A stretch of DNA of 64,000 nucleotides from Cytobacillus firmus. Lineage in GTDB: Bacteria; Bacillota; Bacilli; Bacillales; Cytobacillaceae. The DNA lies in NCBI RefSeq assembly GCF_023612095.1, contig NZ_CP086235.1:3111501-3175500 (forward strand), read 5' to 3'. Position 1 is the stretch's first letter; each line of letters begins with the position of its first letter. Shown piece by piece: positions 52,150 to 63,285 of the stretch. Both the position numbers and the translations under genes were made by a program. The notes under the pieces were generated by a model. That model was not told where the DNA came from and made no database searches. It saw nothing but the letters and a program-made list of their open reading frames with translations.

Positions 52150-52991
52150 GTTTCCGTGCTGATCAGAACTGGATCAACTGGAGTAAATCCTTTATTCTTA
52201 AGCCCCTTCACAATATCCTCTAAGGCTTCTTTTGTCCATTCCCTATCATGCATCAATAAATTTGCACCTTTCGATAAATAAGGTGAATTAACCATTATAT
52301 CTGCTAAGGCTTCTTTTGATTGATATTCCTTCTCCCAGTCATACCCGTATGTCCAATTCATGAGCACCATGTTTTCAGCTTCAGCAATTTTCCTGCTGTA
52401 GTCTGTATTAGACCCGAATGGTGCCCGGAAGAATTTTGGCCTCTCTCCAATAATCTCCTCAACTCGATCATTAAGGCCAACAATTTCTTTATACTGCTGC
52501 TCTTCAGGTAAGCTTTTCAGGTTTAGGTGGCTATTTGTGTGATTGCCAATAGCAAAGCCAAGTTCATGAATTTCCTTCAAAACTTTTGCTTCTTCCGGGG
52601 TATCTATGAAATGCCCATTAACAAAAAAGATTGCAGGTGCTGAAAGTTTCTTTAAAATCCTGGCCATTTCCAATGCATTTTTATCAGGAGCATCGTCAAT
52701 GGTTAGTAATACTACTTTTGAATTGGCCTTATTGATTGGTTCTATTGACCAATTATGTTCATTTATCTTGTATTGCGGTAATGGCAGAGATACCTCTTCT
52801 TCTTTCGGATTTTCACCGGCATCAGCTTGGGGTTTTTCAGTTTTAGCTGCGGGAACATTAGATTGATCAGCTAAGTTATTTTCTTCTTCTTTTTCAAAAT
52901 CTGATTGCTTATCTTCTTCAGCCGAAAAATCCGTACATGCTGTCAGGATTATAACGAAAGTAATACAAATAAAAATTATAGCTTTTCTCAT
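52143..52991 (-). CDS. Polysaccharide deacetylase lipoprotein
   Basis: 282 residues from ATG 52991 after AAGGAGGTAACA. Lipoprotein signal peptide: IIFICITFVIILTAC, Cys at 19. An acidic, disordered linker (about 22-80) leads to a NodB-type domain (about 90-275) with TIDDAP (catalytic/metal Asp pair), HTNSHLNL (metal His), FRAPFGS and LLMHDREW. Probably removes acetyl groups from a cell-wall glycan outside the membrane. Substrate unknown. The ORF upstream of this ATG is not coding. Confidence 0.9.
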   Translation of the reverse strand: MRKAIIFICITFVIILTACTDFSAEEDKQSDFEKEEENNLADQSNVPAAKTEKPQADAGENPKEEEVSLPLPQYKINEHNWSIEPINKANSKVVLLTIDDAPDKNALEMARILKKLSAPAIFFVNGHFIDTPEEAKVLKEIHELGFAIGNHTNSHLNLKSLPEEQQYKEIVGLNDRVEEIIGERPKFFRAPFGSNTDYSRKIAEAENMVLMNWTYGYDWEKEYQSKEALADIMVNSPYLSKGANLLMHDREWTKEALEDIVKGLKNKGFTPVDPVLISTETK

Positions 52992-53352
52992 TGTTACCTC
53001 CTTAATGCATATTTCTTTAAACTCCCTTTCATAAGTGTTAGTATGTAACATGGCCTTTTTAAAAAAGTAGTTCCCCTTAGGATTCTTACTATTACCTACT
53101 GATTTTACCCGAAACAGTCTCGGTTTGAACATTAAAAGTAAAATTTAAAAATCAGATTGGATTTCTGTATTCTTTCGATTTTACTTTAAAGTCTGTTTCC
53201 GGGAAGCTGCTCTCCCCTGCTGAGCTCCAATTGCTTAAAAATCAAGCAAACACTATCAGGAAAGCAGGATGTTTAATGCCTGCATTTATAGGATTGGAAG
53301 TTTTACAGAATTATTTTAATTAGGTTTATTTTATTAAGACTGGAGGGATTTG
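52992..53352. other. Gap between deacetylase and BCCT genes
   Basis: 361 bases between divergent genes. A sigma-B-like pair, GTTTAA (near 53271) with a weak GGATTG, was noted but rejected. No strong sigma-A promoter, hairpin or repeat seen. Confidence 0.4.
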
Positions 53353-54876
53353 ATGAAGAAACTGACTCCCGTTTTTACGGTTTCAGTCATATTCACAGCA
53401 ATATTTATTATATGGGGATTAGTTCCGAAGACCATACTGCCAAATGGTAACCTAGATTCTGTTACAGCATCTGTTCAGGGATTCATATTGGAAAAATTCG
53501 GGTGGTTTTACCTTTTATCAGCTTCTATCTTTTTAATTTTTTCAATCCTTTTGGCATTCAGCAAGTACGGAAATATTCGTCTGGGAAAGGATGCAGACAG
53601 GCCCGAATATAGCTACATAAGCTGGTTTGCCATGCTTTTCAGTGCAGGGATGGGAATTGGTCTGGTTTTTTGGGGAGTCGCGGAGCCAATGTATCACTAC
53701 TTTGCGCCACCTTTCCTAGAAGGGCAGACACCAGAAGCAGCAAGAGCTGCCATGAGGTACTCTTTCTTCCATTGGGGGCTTCATCCATGGGCTATATATA
53801 CAGTTATTGGGCTTGCACTCGCTTATTTTCAGTTCAGGAAAGGTGCACCGGGAGTTATCAGTTCCATTTTAAGGCCAATTTTAGGGAACAAAGTGGATGG
53901 TCCAATTGGAGTATTAATTGATTTTATAGCCGTCTTTGCTACTGTTTTTGGTGTTGCGACATCCTTAGGTCTCGGAGCCATTCAAATATCTGGCGGACTT
54001 TCTGAAACATTTGACAGCATCGGCAATAATTTCACCACTCAATTGGTTGTTATTTTGGTTGTGACAATATTGTTTATGATTTCAGCACAAACCGGTTTAA
54101 ACAAAGGAATAAAATACTTAAGTAATTTAAATATTATTTTAGCTATCTCGTTATTGCTATTTCTGCTGTTTGTTGGGCCAACAAACTTTATTATGGATCT
54201 GTTTACAACGACGATCGGCTCTTATCTTCAAAATCTTCCTTCCATGAGCTTCAGGCTCAGTCCTTTTGATCAGGAGCTGACATGGTTTCAGGACTGGACC
54301 ATTTTTTATTGGGCATGGTGGATTGCCTGGGCACCATTTGTCGGCACATTCATAGCCAGAATATCAAGGGGAAGGACAATAAGAGAATTCGTCATCGGCG
54401 TGCTTGCTGTTCCTACGCTCTTTGGAGCGCTTTGGTTCTCAGTATTTGGAGGAACAGGCATATACCTTGAATTCTTTGAGGCAAAGCCAATTATGGAAAC
54501 AATCGAACAGCAGGGAATGGAAGTTGCACTGTTCACCGTGTTTGATAACTTCCCTTTCAGCACTGTCCTAAGCTTATTGGCTATATTCTTGATCAGTACA
54601 TTCTTTATAACTTCTGCAGATTCAGCTACATTTGTTCTTGGGATGCAGACGACAAACGGAAGCCTGAACCCTTCGGGCAAAGTTAAATTTGTCTGGGGCA
54701 TTATCCAATCTGCTTCTGCAGCCATCCTTTTATGGACGGGAGGGCTGGAAGCACTGCAAAGAGCTTCTATTATAGCTGCGCTTCCTTTTACTATTATTAT
54801 GCTTTTAATCGTGCTCTCGCTGGCTAAATCGTTTAAAGAAGAAACCATACCAAAAAAAAGAGATGATAAAGACTAA
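53353..54876 (+). CDS. BCCT-family betaine/carnitine/choline transporter (OpuD-like)
   Basis: 507 residues from ATG 53353 (GGAGGG 5 bases upstream; the TTG directly before it is less likely). Twelve membrane helices and the BCCT signatures GMGIGLVFWGVAEPMYHY and FYWAWWIAWAPFVGTFIARI (Trp box for betaine). Sodium-coupled osmolyte uptake, most like glycine betaine transporter OpuD; exact substrate is open. Followed by a strong terminator, so monocistronic. Confidence 0.92.
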   Translation: MKKLTPVFTVSVIFTAIFIIWGLVPKTILPNGNLDSVTASVQGFILEKFGWFYLLSASIFLIFSILLAFSKYGNIRLGKDADRPEYSYISWFAMLFSAGMGIGLVFWGVAEPMYHYFAPPFLEGQTPEAARAAMRYSFFHWGLHPWAIYTVIGLALAYFQFRKGAPGVISSILRPILGNKVDGPIGVLIDFIAVFATVFGVATSLGLGAIQISGGLSETFDSIGNNFTTQLVVILVVTILFMISAQTGLNKGIKYLSNLNIILAISLLLFLLFVGPTNFIMDLFTTTIGSYLQNLPSMSFRLSPFDQELTWFQDWTIFYWAWWIAWAPFVGTFIARISRGRTIREFVIGVLAVPTLFGALWFSVFGGTGIYLEFFEAKPIMETIEQQGMEVALFTVFDNFPFSTVLSLLAIFLISTFFITSADSATFVLGMQTTNGSLNPSGKVKFVWGIIQSASAAILLWTGGLEALQRASIIAALPFTIIMLLIVLSLAKSFKEETIPKKRDDKD

Positions 54877-54913
54877 AAAAAATCGGCACCTGTAAATGGG
54901 TGCCGATTTTTTT
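54876..54913. terminator. Terminator after the BCCT gene
   Basis: AAATCGGCACC and GGTGCCGATTT arms with long A/T extensions on both sides, directly after the BCCT stop. Confidence 0.9.
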
Positions 54914-54930
54914 GCTTGTAACTTCCCCAA

Positions 54931-55176
54931 TTACCAATGTGTAATGTAGGACATCGCAAAATGAAAAGAAGCATATAAACTTAAGCTCATAACAGTAACC
55001 ATAAATGTTTTCTTTGCTGACTTAATAACCCAATTCCCAATATTGATTGCCAAATAGAAGAAAACAAAAAACATTATAACTTTATAAACGAGCTGATCAT
55101 ATTTTGACAGCCACTCAATGAAAGTATATCCGCTCCAGATTAACATCTGCAGCAAAAGAGCTGTATAAATCTTCAT
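54931..55176 (-). CDS. Small three-helix membrane protein, function unknown
   Basis: 81 residues from ATG 55176; GGTGGAG lies 5 bases upstream. Three hydrophobic helices (about 3-22, 29-50, 58-75), no charged motifs. No family recognised. Between the BCCT gene and slp, as a single gene on the minus strand. Confidence 0.65.
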   Translation of the reverse strand: MKIYTALLLQMLIWSGYTFIEWLSKYDQLVYKVIMFFVFFYLAINIGNWVIKSAKKTFMVTVMSLSLYASFHFAMSYITHW

Positions 55177-55450
55177 ACACTCCACCACCAAATTTTTTAA
55201 TCCTTACCCGTTATTTTAATAGAAGAAACACTTGTGTTTGTAATATATGTTGAAAAGGATATTCTTATTTTTCATTTCTGTAACATTTGAATGACAAGCT
55301 AATATTTCCATTTACCATATGATAAAATACTCATAATTATTATGAATTGCTTACCTTCTGTCAAAAGGGTGGAAAATTCTCATGACTTCTATACTGTTTT
55401 TGCAGTCTTGTGTAAAAAGGTGGAATTTATTATAAAGTGAGGGCAAAAGG

Positions 55451-55837
55451 ATGAAAGGTCTGCCATTGTTATTGATTACTGCACTCTTACTTGTGACCTC
55501 TTCATGCAATCATAAGGAAGTAAAAGAAGAGCTGAAGATAGACGACAGTGTTAAGCAGCTTATTTTTTTTACTGATAATAAACAATATGAGCAGGAAATC
55601 TCCTATTATGATGCCATCATCGAATTAAAGAGAAGCTATCCTGAACTGATTAAAGATATGAAAGTGATTACAGAAGTAGAAGCGAGTCACTTAAGCAATT
55701 ATGAGGTAGAAAACTGTCCTGCCATGCTGCTGGTGTATCAGGACAAAGTTCTAGTAGAAATAAAAGGCACTGTATCTAAAGATAAGATCATTTATCCTCT
55801 CGCCAAAGCCATGGATAAAAAGATCGATAATCCGTAA
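55451..55837 (+). CDS. slp: Slp-like small lipoprotein
   Basis: 128 residues. Lipoprotein signal MKGLPLLLITALLLVTSSC, Cys at 19. The rest is a compact alpha/beta domain (KQLIFFTDNKQYEQEISYYD, ENCPAMLLVYQDK, thioredoxin-like). It lies beside pdhD, where B. subtilis has slp, a small peptidoglycan-associated lipoprotein of similar length, and the assignment is mostly by position. GAGGGCAAAAGG precedes the ATG. Confidence 0.7.
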   Translation: MKGLPLLLITALLLVTSSCNHKEVKEELKIDDSVKQLIFFTDNKQYEQEISYYDAIIELKRSYPELIKDMKVITEVEASHLSNYEVENCPAMLLVYQDKVLVEIKGTVSKDKIIYPLAKAMDKKIDNP

Positions 55838-55844
55838 TCATCCA

Positions 55845-55880
55845 CAAAAAAATCCTTCCCTGCCAGGGAAGGATTTTTTT
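55845..55880. terminator. Bidirectional terminator between slp and pdhD
   Basis: AATCCTTCCCTG and CAGGGAAGGATT arms flanked by A7 and T7. Confidence 0.95.
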
Positions 55881-55886
55881 GTATAA

Positions 55887-57296
55887 TTATTTTACAATGT
55901 GAATTGGGCTTCCAATAGCAACTTCCGCTGCTTCCATTGTGATTTCACCCAATGTAGGATGTGCATGAATAGTCATTGCAAGATCTTCTGCAGTCATGCC
56001 TGCTTCAATTGCCAATCCAAGCTCTGCAATCATATCAGATGCACTTGCACCGGCGATTTGCGCACCAATTACAAGTCCATCCTCTTTGCGTGTAACAAGC
56101 TTTAAGAATCCATCAGTGGAATCAAGTGCAAGGGCACGGCCATTGGCTGCAAATGGGAACTTCGCTGCTGTTACTTCGATTCCTTCTTCTTTAGCCTGCT
56201 GCTCAGTATATCCAACAGACGCCAATTCAGGCTCAGAGAAAACAACCGCAGGGATAGCCAAGTAATCAATTTCTGCATTATGACCTGCAATGGCTTCAGC
56301 AGCAATCTTACCTTCGTAAGAAGCTTTATGAGCTAATTGAGGACCTTCAACAATATCACCGATCGCATAAATGTTGCTTACACTCGTCCGGCATTGTTTA
56401 TCAATTTCAATAACACCGCGTTCAGTCATCTTAACGCCAGCTTGCTCTAAGCCAAGCTCGTCTGTATTTGGACGTCTTCCGACCATAACAAATACATAAT
56501 CTGCATCAAGAGATTTCTCTTCGCCTTTTTCTTCAAACTTAACTGTAACTCCATTTTCATTCTCTTCAACACCTTTAGCAAATGCCTTTGTAATGAATTC
56601 AACGCCTTTTTTCTTCAGATTGCGTTTAACAAGAGATGTCATTTGCTTTTCGAAGCCGACAAGAATATCATCTGCACCCTCTAGGATCGTAACTTGTGAA
56701 CCAAAGTTCGCATAAGCGCCGCCCAATTCGATTCCGATAACACCGCCGCCAATTACAACGATTTTCTCGGGAATTTCCTGAAGAGCAAGAGCGCCTGTTG
56801 AATCAAGAACACGTTTAGAGAATTTAAACGTCGGCAATTCAATAGGACGGGATCCTGTTGCAATAATTGCATTTTTGAACGTGTAAGTTTGTGCTGAATT
56901 TTCATCCATTACACGAAGGGTGTTACCATCAACAAAGTAAGCTTCACCGCGCACGATGTCAACTTTATTTCCCTTTAATAGTCCTTCAACTCCGCCTGTA
57001 AGCTTCTTGACTACACCGGATTTGAATTCTTGCACTTTTGTAAAGTCAACTTTTACGTTTTCAGCTGTAATTCCCATTACATCTGAGTGCTTAGCATTTT
57101 CGTAGCGGTGTCCTGCTGCGATTAAAGCTTTTGAAGGAATACATCCAACGTTTAAACAAACTCCGCCCATATTTGCTTTTTCTACGATCGTAACTTTTTG
57201 TCCAAGCTGTGCTGCACGAATTGCTGCAACATATCCCCCTGGACCCGCACCGATGACTATAGTATCTGTTTCGATTGGGAAATCTCCTACTACCAT
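55887..57296 (-). CDS. pdhD: Dihydrolipoamide dehydrogenase (E3) of pyruvate dehydrogenase
   Basis: 469 residues. FAD site [17 protein letters not shown], redox disulfide [16 protein letters not shown] site [14 protein letters not shown] motif YAIGDI, catalytic His-Glu in HAHPTLGE. Re-oxidises dihydrolipoyl groups and makes NADH for Pdh and other 2-oxoacid complexes. It is the last gene of pdhABCD, 6 bases after pdhC; ribosome binding site AATGGAGG lies in the pdhC end. Confidence 0.98.
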   Translation of the reverse strand: MVVGDFPIETDTIVIGAGPGGYVAAIRAAQLGQKVTIVEKANMGGVCLNVGCIPSKALIAAGHRYENAKHSDVMGITAENVKVDFTKVQEFKSGVVKKLTGGVEGLLKGNKVDIVRGEAYFVDGNTLRVMDENSAQTYTFKNAIIATGSRPIELPTFKFSKRVLDSTGALALQEIPEKIVVIGGGVIGIELGGAYANFGSQVTILEGADDILVGFEKQMTSLVKRNLKKKGVEFITKAFAKGVEENENGVTVKFEEKGEEKSLDADYVFVMVGRRPNTDELGLEQAGVKMTERGVIEIDKQCRTSVSNIYAIGDIVEGPQLAHKASYEGKIAAEAIAGHNAEIDYLAIPAVVFSEPELASVGYTEQQAKEEGIEVTAAKFPFAANGRALALDSTDGFLKLVTRKEDGLVIGAQIAGASASDMIAELGLAIEAGMTAEDLAMTIHAHPTLGEITMEAAEVAIGSPIHIVK

Positions 57297-57302
57297 TTGT
57301 AA

Positions 57303-58649
57303 TTACGCCTCCATTAACAATAGTTCTGGATCGTTCAGTAAACGCTTGATGTGATTCAATGCATTTTGTGCAGTTGCTCCATCAATAATTCTGTGGTCAA
57401 AACTTAGTGATAATGCTAATACTGGAGCAGCAACAATTTCTCCATCTTTCACCACCGGCTTTTCAGCAATGCGGCCAATTCCAAGAATGGCAACTTCAGG
57501 GTGATTGATGACAGGAGTGAACCATTGTCCGCCTGCAGAACCGATATTTGTGATTGTGCAAGAAGCACCCTTCATTTCGTCTGGAGCAAGTTTGCCGTCA
57601 CGTGCTTTACCAGCCAATTCATTGATTTCATTTGAAATGGCAAATGTAGATTTGCGGTCTGCATCCTTAACAACTGGTACAAGAAGACCTTTTTCAGTGT
57701 CTGCCGCAATACCAATGTTATAGTAGTGCTTCTGGATGATTTCACCTGCTGCATCATCAATTGAAGTATTTAGCGCCGGGAATTCACGCAATGCACTTGT
57801 TAATGCTTTTACCACATAAGGAAGGAATGTAAGCTTAATTCCTTTATTCGCTGCAACTTCTTTAAACTTCTTGCGGTGTGCAACAAGTTTCGTAACATCA
57901 ATTTCATCCATTAATGTAACGTGTGGAGCTGTATGCTTAGAGTTTACCATAGCTTTTGCAATAGCCTTACGGATTCCGCTCATTTTCTCGCGAGTTTCAG
58001 GATATTGTCCAGCAGGAATTGCTTGTGCAGCTGCCGGTGCAGTTTCTTTTGCTTCAGCTTGTGGAGCAGCTTCCTGTGCAGGCGCTTCATTAGCTTCCGC
58101 ACCGCCATTTAAGAATGCATCTATGTCATCTTTCTGGATACGACCATTTTTGCCGCTTCCAGCTACCTGGCGAATATTTACGCCTTTATCACGAGCGTAT
58201 TTTCTGACTGAAGGCATAGCAATAATGCGGCGGTTAGGATCCACATCCGTGTCAGAAATAACGACGCCTTCTTTTGGAGCCTCCTGTGCAGGAGCTTCCT
58301 CTTTCTTTACATCCTGACCAGCTTCAGCAGTAGCCTGTACCTGTGCTTCTGTTTTTTCTTCTTTAGGAGCCTCATCCTCATGGTCTCCCTTGAATTTAAG
58401 ATCTTCATATCCTGGAGCATCAAAAGTGATCAAAACTTGACCTACAGTTGCCACTGTACCTTCTTCAACAAGGATTTCTTCAACTTTACCTTTAACTGGC
58501 GAAGGAATTTCTACAACCGCTTTATCATTTTGAACCTCACAAAGCACGTCATCTTCTTGTACTTCGTCACCCGGCTTTACAAACCACTTGACGATTTCAC
58601 CTTCATGGATACCTTCACCGATATCAGGCAATCTAAATTGGAATGCCAA
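57303..58649 (-). CDS. pdhC: Dihydrolipoamide acetyltransferase (E2) of pyruvate dehydrogenase
   Basis: 448 residues from TTG 58649 (AGGAGGGTG upstream). One lipoyl domain (about 1-78, lipoyl-Lys in [13 protein letters not shown]), Ala/Glu/Pro linkers, E1/E3-binding domain (about 143-182, [16 protein letters not shown]) and catalytic domain ending with [13 protein letters not shown]. Moves acetyl to CoA. An 83-base gap to pdhB contains a hairpin. Confidence 0.97.
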   Translation of the reverse strand: MAFQFRLPDIGEGIHEGEIVKWFVKPGDEVQEDDVLCEVQNDKAVVEIPSPVKGKVEEILVEEGTVATVGQVLITFDAPGYEDLKFKGDHEDEAPKEEKTEAQVQATAEAGQDVKKEEAPAQEAPKEGVVISDTDVDPNRRIIAMPSVRKYARDKGVNIRQVAGSGKNGRIQKDDIDAFLNGGAEANEAPAQEAAPQAEAKETAPAAAQAIPAGQYPETREKMSGIRKAIAKAMVNSKHTAPHVTLMDEIDVTKLVAHRKKFKEVAANKGIKLTFLPYVVKALTSALREFPALNTSIDDAAGEIIQKHYYNIGIAADTEKGLLVPVVKDADRKSTFAISNEINELAGKARDGKLAPDEMKGASCTITNIGSAGGQWFTPVINHPEVAILGIGRIAEKPVVKDGEIVAAPVLALSLSFDHRIIDGATAQNALNHIKRLLNDPELLLMEA

Positions 58650-58688
58650 TGGAATTCACCCTCCTATTATTTCAATCGTTCTAGTAAA

Positions 58689-58718
58689 ACACGTCAGGGG
58701 ATATTTTCCCCCTTGTGT
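58689..58718 (-). other. Hairpin in the pdhB-pdhC gap
   Basis: ACAC..GGGG (58689-58700) and CCCC..GTGT (58708-58718) pair with an internal mismatch and 7-base loop. No T-run on the minus strand, so possibly an mRNA processing or stability element separating pdhAB from pdhCD. Confidence 0.45.
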
Positions 58719-58732
58719 CATTAGTTATTCAA

Positions 58733-59710
58733 TTAAAATTCAAGTACTTTTTTAGCTGTTTCAATTACATCTTTATAGTTTGGAAGCCAAACTGTTTCAG
58801 CCTGCGGGAAAGCAAATACCGTATCTGGTGCAGCTACACGCAGAACTGGTGCTTCCAGACTAAGAATTGCACGATCATTGATTTCTGCCACTACACTTGC
58901 TGCAATACCAGCTTGTTTTTGTGCTTCCTGAACAACAATCGCTCTTCCTGTCTTTTCAACAGAAGCAATAATTGTTTCAATATCAAGAGGTGCGACAGTA
59001 CGCAAGTCGATAACTTCGGCAGATTTCCCTTCTTTTTCAAGTTCTTCAGCCGCTTTTAAAGACTCATGGACCATTGCCCCGTAAGTAACGATTGTCAGGT
59101 CTGAACCCTCACGTTTAACCTCTGCTTTGCCAAGCGGAATGGTATATTCCTCTTCAGGTACTTCCTGGCGGAAAGAACGATACAACTTCATATGCTCAAG
59201 GAAGATAACAGGATCGTTATCGCGGATTGCTGAGATAAGAAGCCCTTTTGCATCATAAGGAGTTGACGGAATAACAACCTTTAGTCCAGGCTGCTGCGCC
59301 ATTAAACCTTCAAGGCTGTCAGCGTGCATTTCAGGAGTATGTACCCCTCCTCCGAATGGCGAACGGATCGTAACCGGTGAATTATATCTTCCGCCGGAAC
59401 GGTAACGCATACGTGCCAGCTGACCGGAAATCGAATCCATTACTTCATAAACGAATCCAAAGAATTGGATCTCAGGTACCGGACGGAAGCCTTGTAAACC
59501 AAGACCGACAGCCAGACCGCCAATTCCGGATTCAGCCAGCGGTGTATCAAATACACGCTCTTCGCCAAATTCTTTTTGAAGGCCTTCGGTAGCACGGAAA
59601 ACGCCGCCGTTAACGCCCACATCTTCACCGAATACCAATACATTCGGATCGTTGCGCAATTCTGTGCGAAGAGCATCAGTAATTGCCTGAATCATTGTCA
59701 TTTGCGCCAT
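58733..59710 (-). CDS. pdhB: Pyruvate dehydrogenase E1 beta subunit
   Basis: 325 residues, full length. Transketolase-like fold with [47 protein letters not shown] and [10 protein letters not shown]. Forms the thiamine-diphosphate E1 with PdhA. Begins 3 bases after the pdhA stop, with AAAAGGAGTC upstream. Confidence 0.98.
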   Translation of the reverse strand: MAQMTMIQAITDALRTELRNDPNVLVFGEDVGVNGGVFRATEGLQKEFGEERVFDTPLAESGIGGLAVGLGLQGFRPVPEIQFFGFVYEVMDSISGQLARMRYRSGGRYNSPVTIRSPFGGGVHTPEMHADSLEGLMAQQPGLKVVIPSTPYDAKGLLISAIRDNDPVIFLEHMKLYRSFRQEVPEEEYTIPLGKAEVKREGSDLTIVTYGAMVHESLKAAEELEKEGKSAEVIDLRTVAPLDIETIIASVEKTGRAIVVQEAQKQAGIAASVVAEINDRAILSLEAPVLRVAAPDTVFAFPQAETVWLPNYKDVIETAKKVLEF

Positions 59711-59713
59711 GGC

Positions 59714-60847
<1,134 letters not shown>

Positions 60848-61067
60848 TCATAAAAAGACGTTAATTAAGAGTTTTTATACACAAAATTTAGGTTACCCAA
60901 AACGAAGCCATATTAGATACTCTTTCAAAAAGCAAAAAAGTACTTTTCCAGGCATGTTTTTATTAGCATCTCTAAATAGCAGAACGTTCTTTTCTGCCAT
61001 ATGCATACTTACAACTAGTGTTCCACAGATCACTTCTAAAAAAACGTCTTTCTGTTCATCTTTAACT

Positions 61068-61096
61068 ATCATATTCTGTATCAGTTTATTTTGCAA
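61068..61096 (-). promoter_or_regulatory. Promoter of the pdhABCD operon
   Basis: Minus strand TTGCAA (61096-61091), 17-base spacer, TATGAT (61073-61068): 9 of 12 matches. It gives a long leader of about 230 bases before pdhA. Confidence 0.55.
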
Positions 61097-61393
61097 CAAA
61101 ATTGATACAGAAATACTTACGAGATTTAGTTTAATACACCTTCAGGACCTTCGTCAATTACCTTGCTTTTTGTTTTTTACAGTTACCATACTTTTTATAT
61201 TCTATATCAAATTCCATAACTGTATTAACGCCTGCACCCTATCTGTATTATAAAAAACTATTATATTTTCATGTGTTATAGTAAAGAAATTTCACCTCTC
61301 ATTATTTTGAAATAAAGACGCCTGCATAAATTTAAATAAGCGGATTCATAATGACCCGATGTCTCCATACGCATTAAAAGCCCAAAAATCAAA

Positions 61394-61421
61394 AAATGCC
61401 GCGCATTTACATGCCGGCATT
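61394..61421 (-). terminator. Terminator of ykyA
   Basis: AATGCCG and CGGCATT arms with further inner GCAT pairing; minus strand continues TTTTTTGATTTTTGGG. Confidence 0.8.
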
Positions 61422-61425
61422 AATA

Positions 61426-62094
61426 TTATTCTTTTGTATTTATTTCGAGCCCTGCTTCTTTATAGAAATCCAGTTTTGCTTCATTATACTCTTTTGTTTT
61501 TTCATTGAAATGCTTATTTGAAGACAGGATCTTTTCATACATTTCATTTATTTCGTTAATTTGATTTTCAAGCTGCTCGAGAGTAAGGTCTTCCTTTTTA
61601 AACATTGCGTACAGCTCTTTATCCAGTTTAAGCGCTTTGGAATAGTCCTCATAAAGAGTGTCATGTATTTTATATCTTTCCATCATAATTTCTTGCAGTT
61701 TTTTAGCTTTATCTTTCAGCTTTTGACTCTCTATATCCTCTATTATAGGAGATAAAGATTCAAATTCCTTTTTGGATGCCTGGATGCTTTCCTGCTCTTT
61801 CTCCATATGATTTTTCCGCTTATCCACAATCGAGGAAGCCTCGTCAGACAGCTTCTTAATTTCCTCGAAGTCCTTCATTCCCAGGTTGATAATTTTATCG
61901 TATAATTCCTTTTCTCTTTTCTCCAGTTTTACCAGCGGTTCCTGCTGCTTTTCAAAGTCCTTTTCTTTTTCAACTACATTTTCCAGAACATCATACACTT
62001 TTTCCTCTGGTTTTGGCTTGTTCATACAGCCTGAGAGGAAGATAGCCAAGATTATAAAAACAAGCAACAGTCTGCTTTTGTTCAAAATTGACAC
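61426..62094 (-). CDS. ykyA: YkyA: cell-wall-associated lipoprotein
   Basis: 222 residues from GTG 62094 (AAGGAGGTTTCAAC upstream). Lipoprotein signal LLLVFIILAIFLSGC, Cys at 23, then an almost wholly helical, coiled-coil region of Lys/Glu heptads (about 30-215), the YkyA family form. Attached to the outer face of the membrane; role in cell wall binding is suspected. Position between def and pdhA matches B. subtilis. Confidence 0.93.
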   Translation of the reverse strand: MSILNKSRLLLVFIILAIFLSGCMNKPKPEEKVYDVLENVVEKEKDFEKQQEPLVKLEKREKELYDKIINLGMKDFEEIKKLSDEASSIVDKRKNHMEKEQESIQASKKEFESLSPIIEDIESQKLKDKAKKLQEIMMERYKIHDTLYEDYSKALKLDKELYAMFKKEDLTLEQLENQINEINEMYEKILSSNKHFNEKTKEYNEAKLDFYKEAGLEINTKE

Positions 62095-62357
62095 GTTGAA
62101 ACCTCCTTACTAATAACATTTTTAACTATAAAGGTACCCGCCCTGTTTGACAATAGCCCTTTGGTTTGACACTTTTCACAACAGTTCACAATTTGTCCTT
62201 TTTAGAAGTGTATTTAAAATTTATTCGCTGCATTTTTCCTTTATGACTTGGGCATAGGCCTACACCATTCATCATATAAAACATAGGCTATATTAATCGT
62301 CCGATGTGGCAAGGAAAAAAGATGGACGATAATCTTACTTTAGGGAGGTTATCCTTC

Positions 62358-62492
62358 ATGTACGGATATGGCGGATACGGTTATGGATGCGGTTATCCAG
62401 TAGCGGGTGCCGGCTGCGGCAGAGGCTTTGCGTTAATTGTAGTATTATTCATTCTCTTAATCATAGTTGGCTGCGCTTGCTGGAAGTTTTAA
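62358..62492 (+). CDS. YjcZ-family sporulation peptide
   Basis: 44 residues from ATG 62358, with AGGGAGG 8 bases upstream; the ORF start at 62304 is rejected. Gly/Tyr-rich head [17 protein letters not shown] and one membrane helix [21 protein letters not shown]. This is the YjcZ/YczN-like small spore family; exact paralogue unknown. A small hairpin terminator follows. Confidence 0.88.
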   Translation: MYGYGGYGYGCGYPVAGAGCGRGFALIVVLFILLIIVGCACWKF

Positions 62493-62498
62493 TTACTT

Positions 62499-62525
62499 GA
62501 GAAGGTGCCAAAAGCGCCTTCTCTT
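62499..62525 (+). terminator. Terminator after the YjcZ-type gene
   Basis: GAGAAGG and CCTTCTC arms with inner GC pairing around AAAA; weak T-richness follows. Confidence 0.6.
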
Positions 62526-62666
62526 ATTAACTTTTTTCCGCCTCTCTGATAGACTGAATATATTAATATTAACGTAAACCTGGCAAACCTTTTGCTATGC
62601 AGATGGTCTTCTTGCCAATAATTTAGCCATTTTTTTAATCTTTATTACATAGCGGGAGTGATAACC

Positions 62667-63218
62667 ATGCTGAGCATGCAAGATATTATACGCGATGGCC
62701 ACCCAACATTAAGGAAAATTGCCGCGGAAGTAAACATGCCTCCATCTCCAGAAGAAAAACAGATACTGAGGGAAATGATGGACTATGTAAAAAACAGCCA
62801 GAATCCAGAGCTTGCTGCTAAATATGGATTAAGGGCAGGCATTGGATTAGCTGCTCCTCAAATTAATATTTCCAAAAGGATGATTGCTGTCCATGTAACC
62901 TATAACGGCGAGTTGTTCAGTTATGCATTCTTCAACCCTAAGATCATCAGCCATTCTGTCCAGCGGTCTTATCTGGCTGCAGGAGAAGGCTGTCTGTCTG
63001 TTGATGAATCCATACCCGGTTTTGTGCCCAGATATTCAAAAGTTACTGTTAAAGGCATTGACCTGGATGGCAATGAAGTAAAACTCAAGCTGAAAGGTCT
63101 GCCTGCGATTGTCTTCCAGCACGAGATTGATCATTTAAACGGAATCATGTTTTATGATCACATAAACAAACAAAATCCTTTTGAGCCAATCGAAAATGCC
63201 ATTGCTGTAGAACGCTAG
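62667..63218 (+). CDS. def: Peptide deformylase
   Basis: 183 residues from ATG 62667; CGGGAG ends 9 bases upstream. A GTG three codons earlier would give MITM as in B. subtilis DefB, so the exact start is open. Motif 1 GIGLAAPQI, motif 2 EGCLSVDE (metal Cys), motif 3 QHEIDHLNG (metal His pair). Removes formyl groups from new proteins, using Fe2+. The insertions typical of Gram-positive type 2 enzymes are visible. Terminator shared with the HAD gene. Confidence 0.97.
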   Translation: MLSMQDIIRDGHPTLRKIAAEVNMPPSPEEKQILREMMDYVKNSQNPELAAKYGLRAGIGLAAPQINISKRMIAVHVTYNGELFSYAFFNPKIISHSVQRSYLAAGEGCLSVDESIPGFVPRYSKVTVKGIDLDGNEVKLKLKGLPAIVFQHEIDHLNGIMFYDHINKQNPFEPIENAIAVER

Positions 63219-63248
63219 AATGCCGATGCATTCACAGGATTACAAAAG

Positions 63249-63280
63249 AAAGCCTCCAGCTATGAAACCGGAGGCTTTTT
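63249..63280. terminator. Bidirectional terminator between def and the HAD gene
   Basis: AAAGCCTCC (63249-63257) and GGAGGCTTT (63270-63278), 12-base loop, T-rich on both sides. Confidence 0.85.
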
Positions 63281-63285
63281 CGCTG

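Noticed and set aside
53271..53297. Sigma-B-like promoter (GTTTAA with GGATTG) before the BCCT gene
   Set aside because: The -10 half matches only about half of GGGTAT; stress control of a betaine transporter is attractive but unsupported.
55408..55436. Promoter-like TTGTGT-17-TATAAA before slp
   Set aside because: The start point would fall about 8 bases before the ATG, leaving no room for the ribosome binding site in the leader.
60893..61099. 68-codon minus-strand ORF in the pdhA leader
   Set aside because: No ribosome binding site; it overlaps the pdhA promoter.
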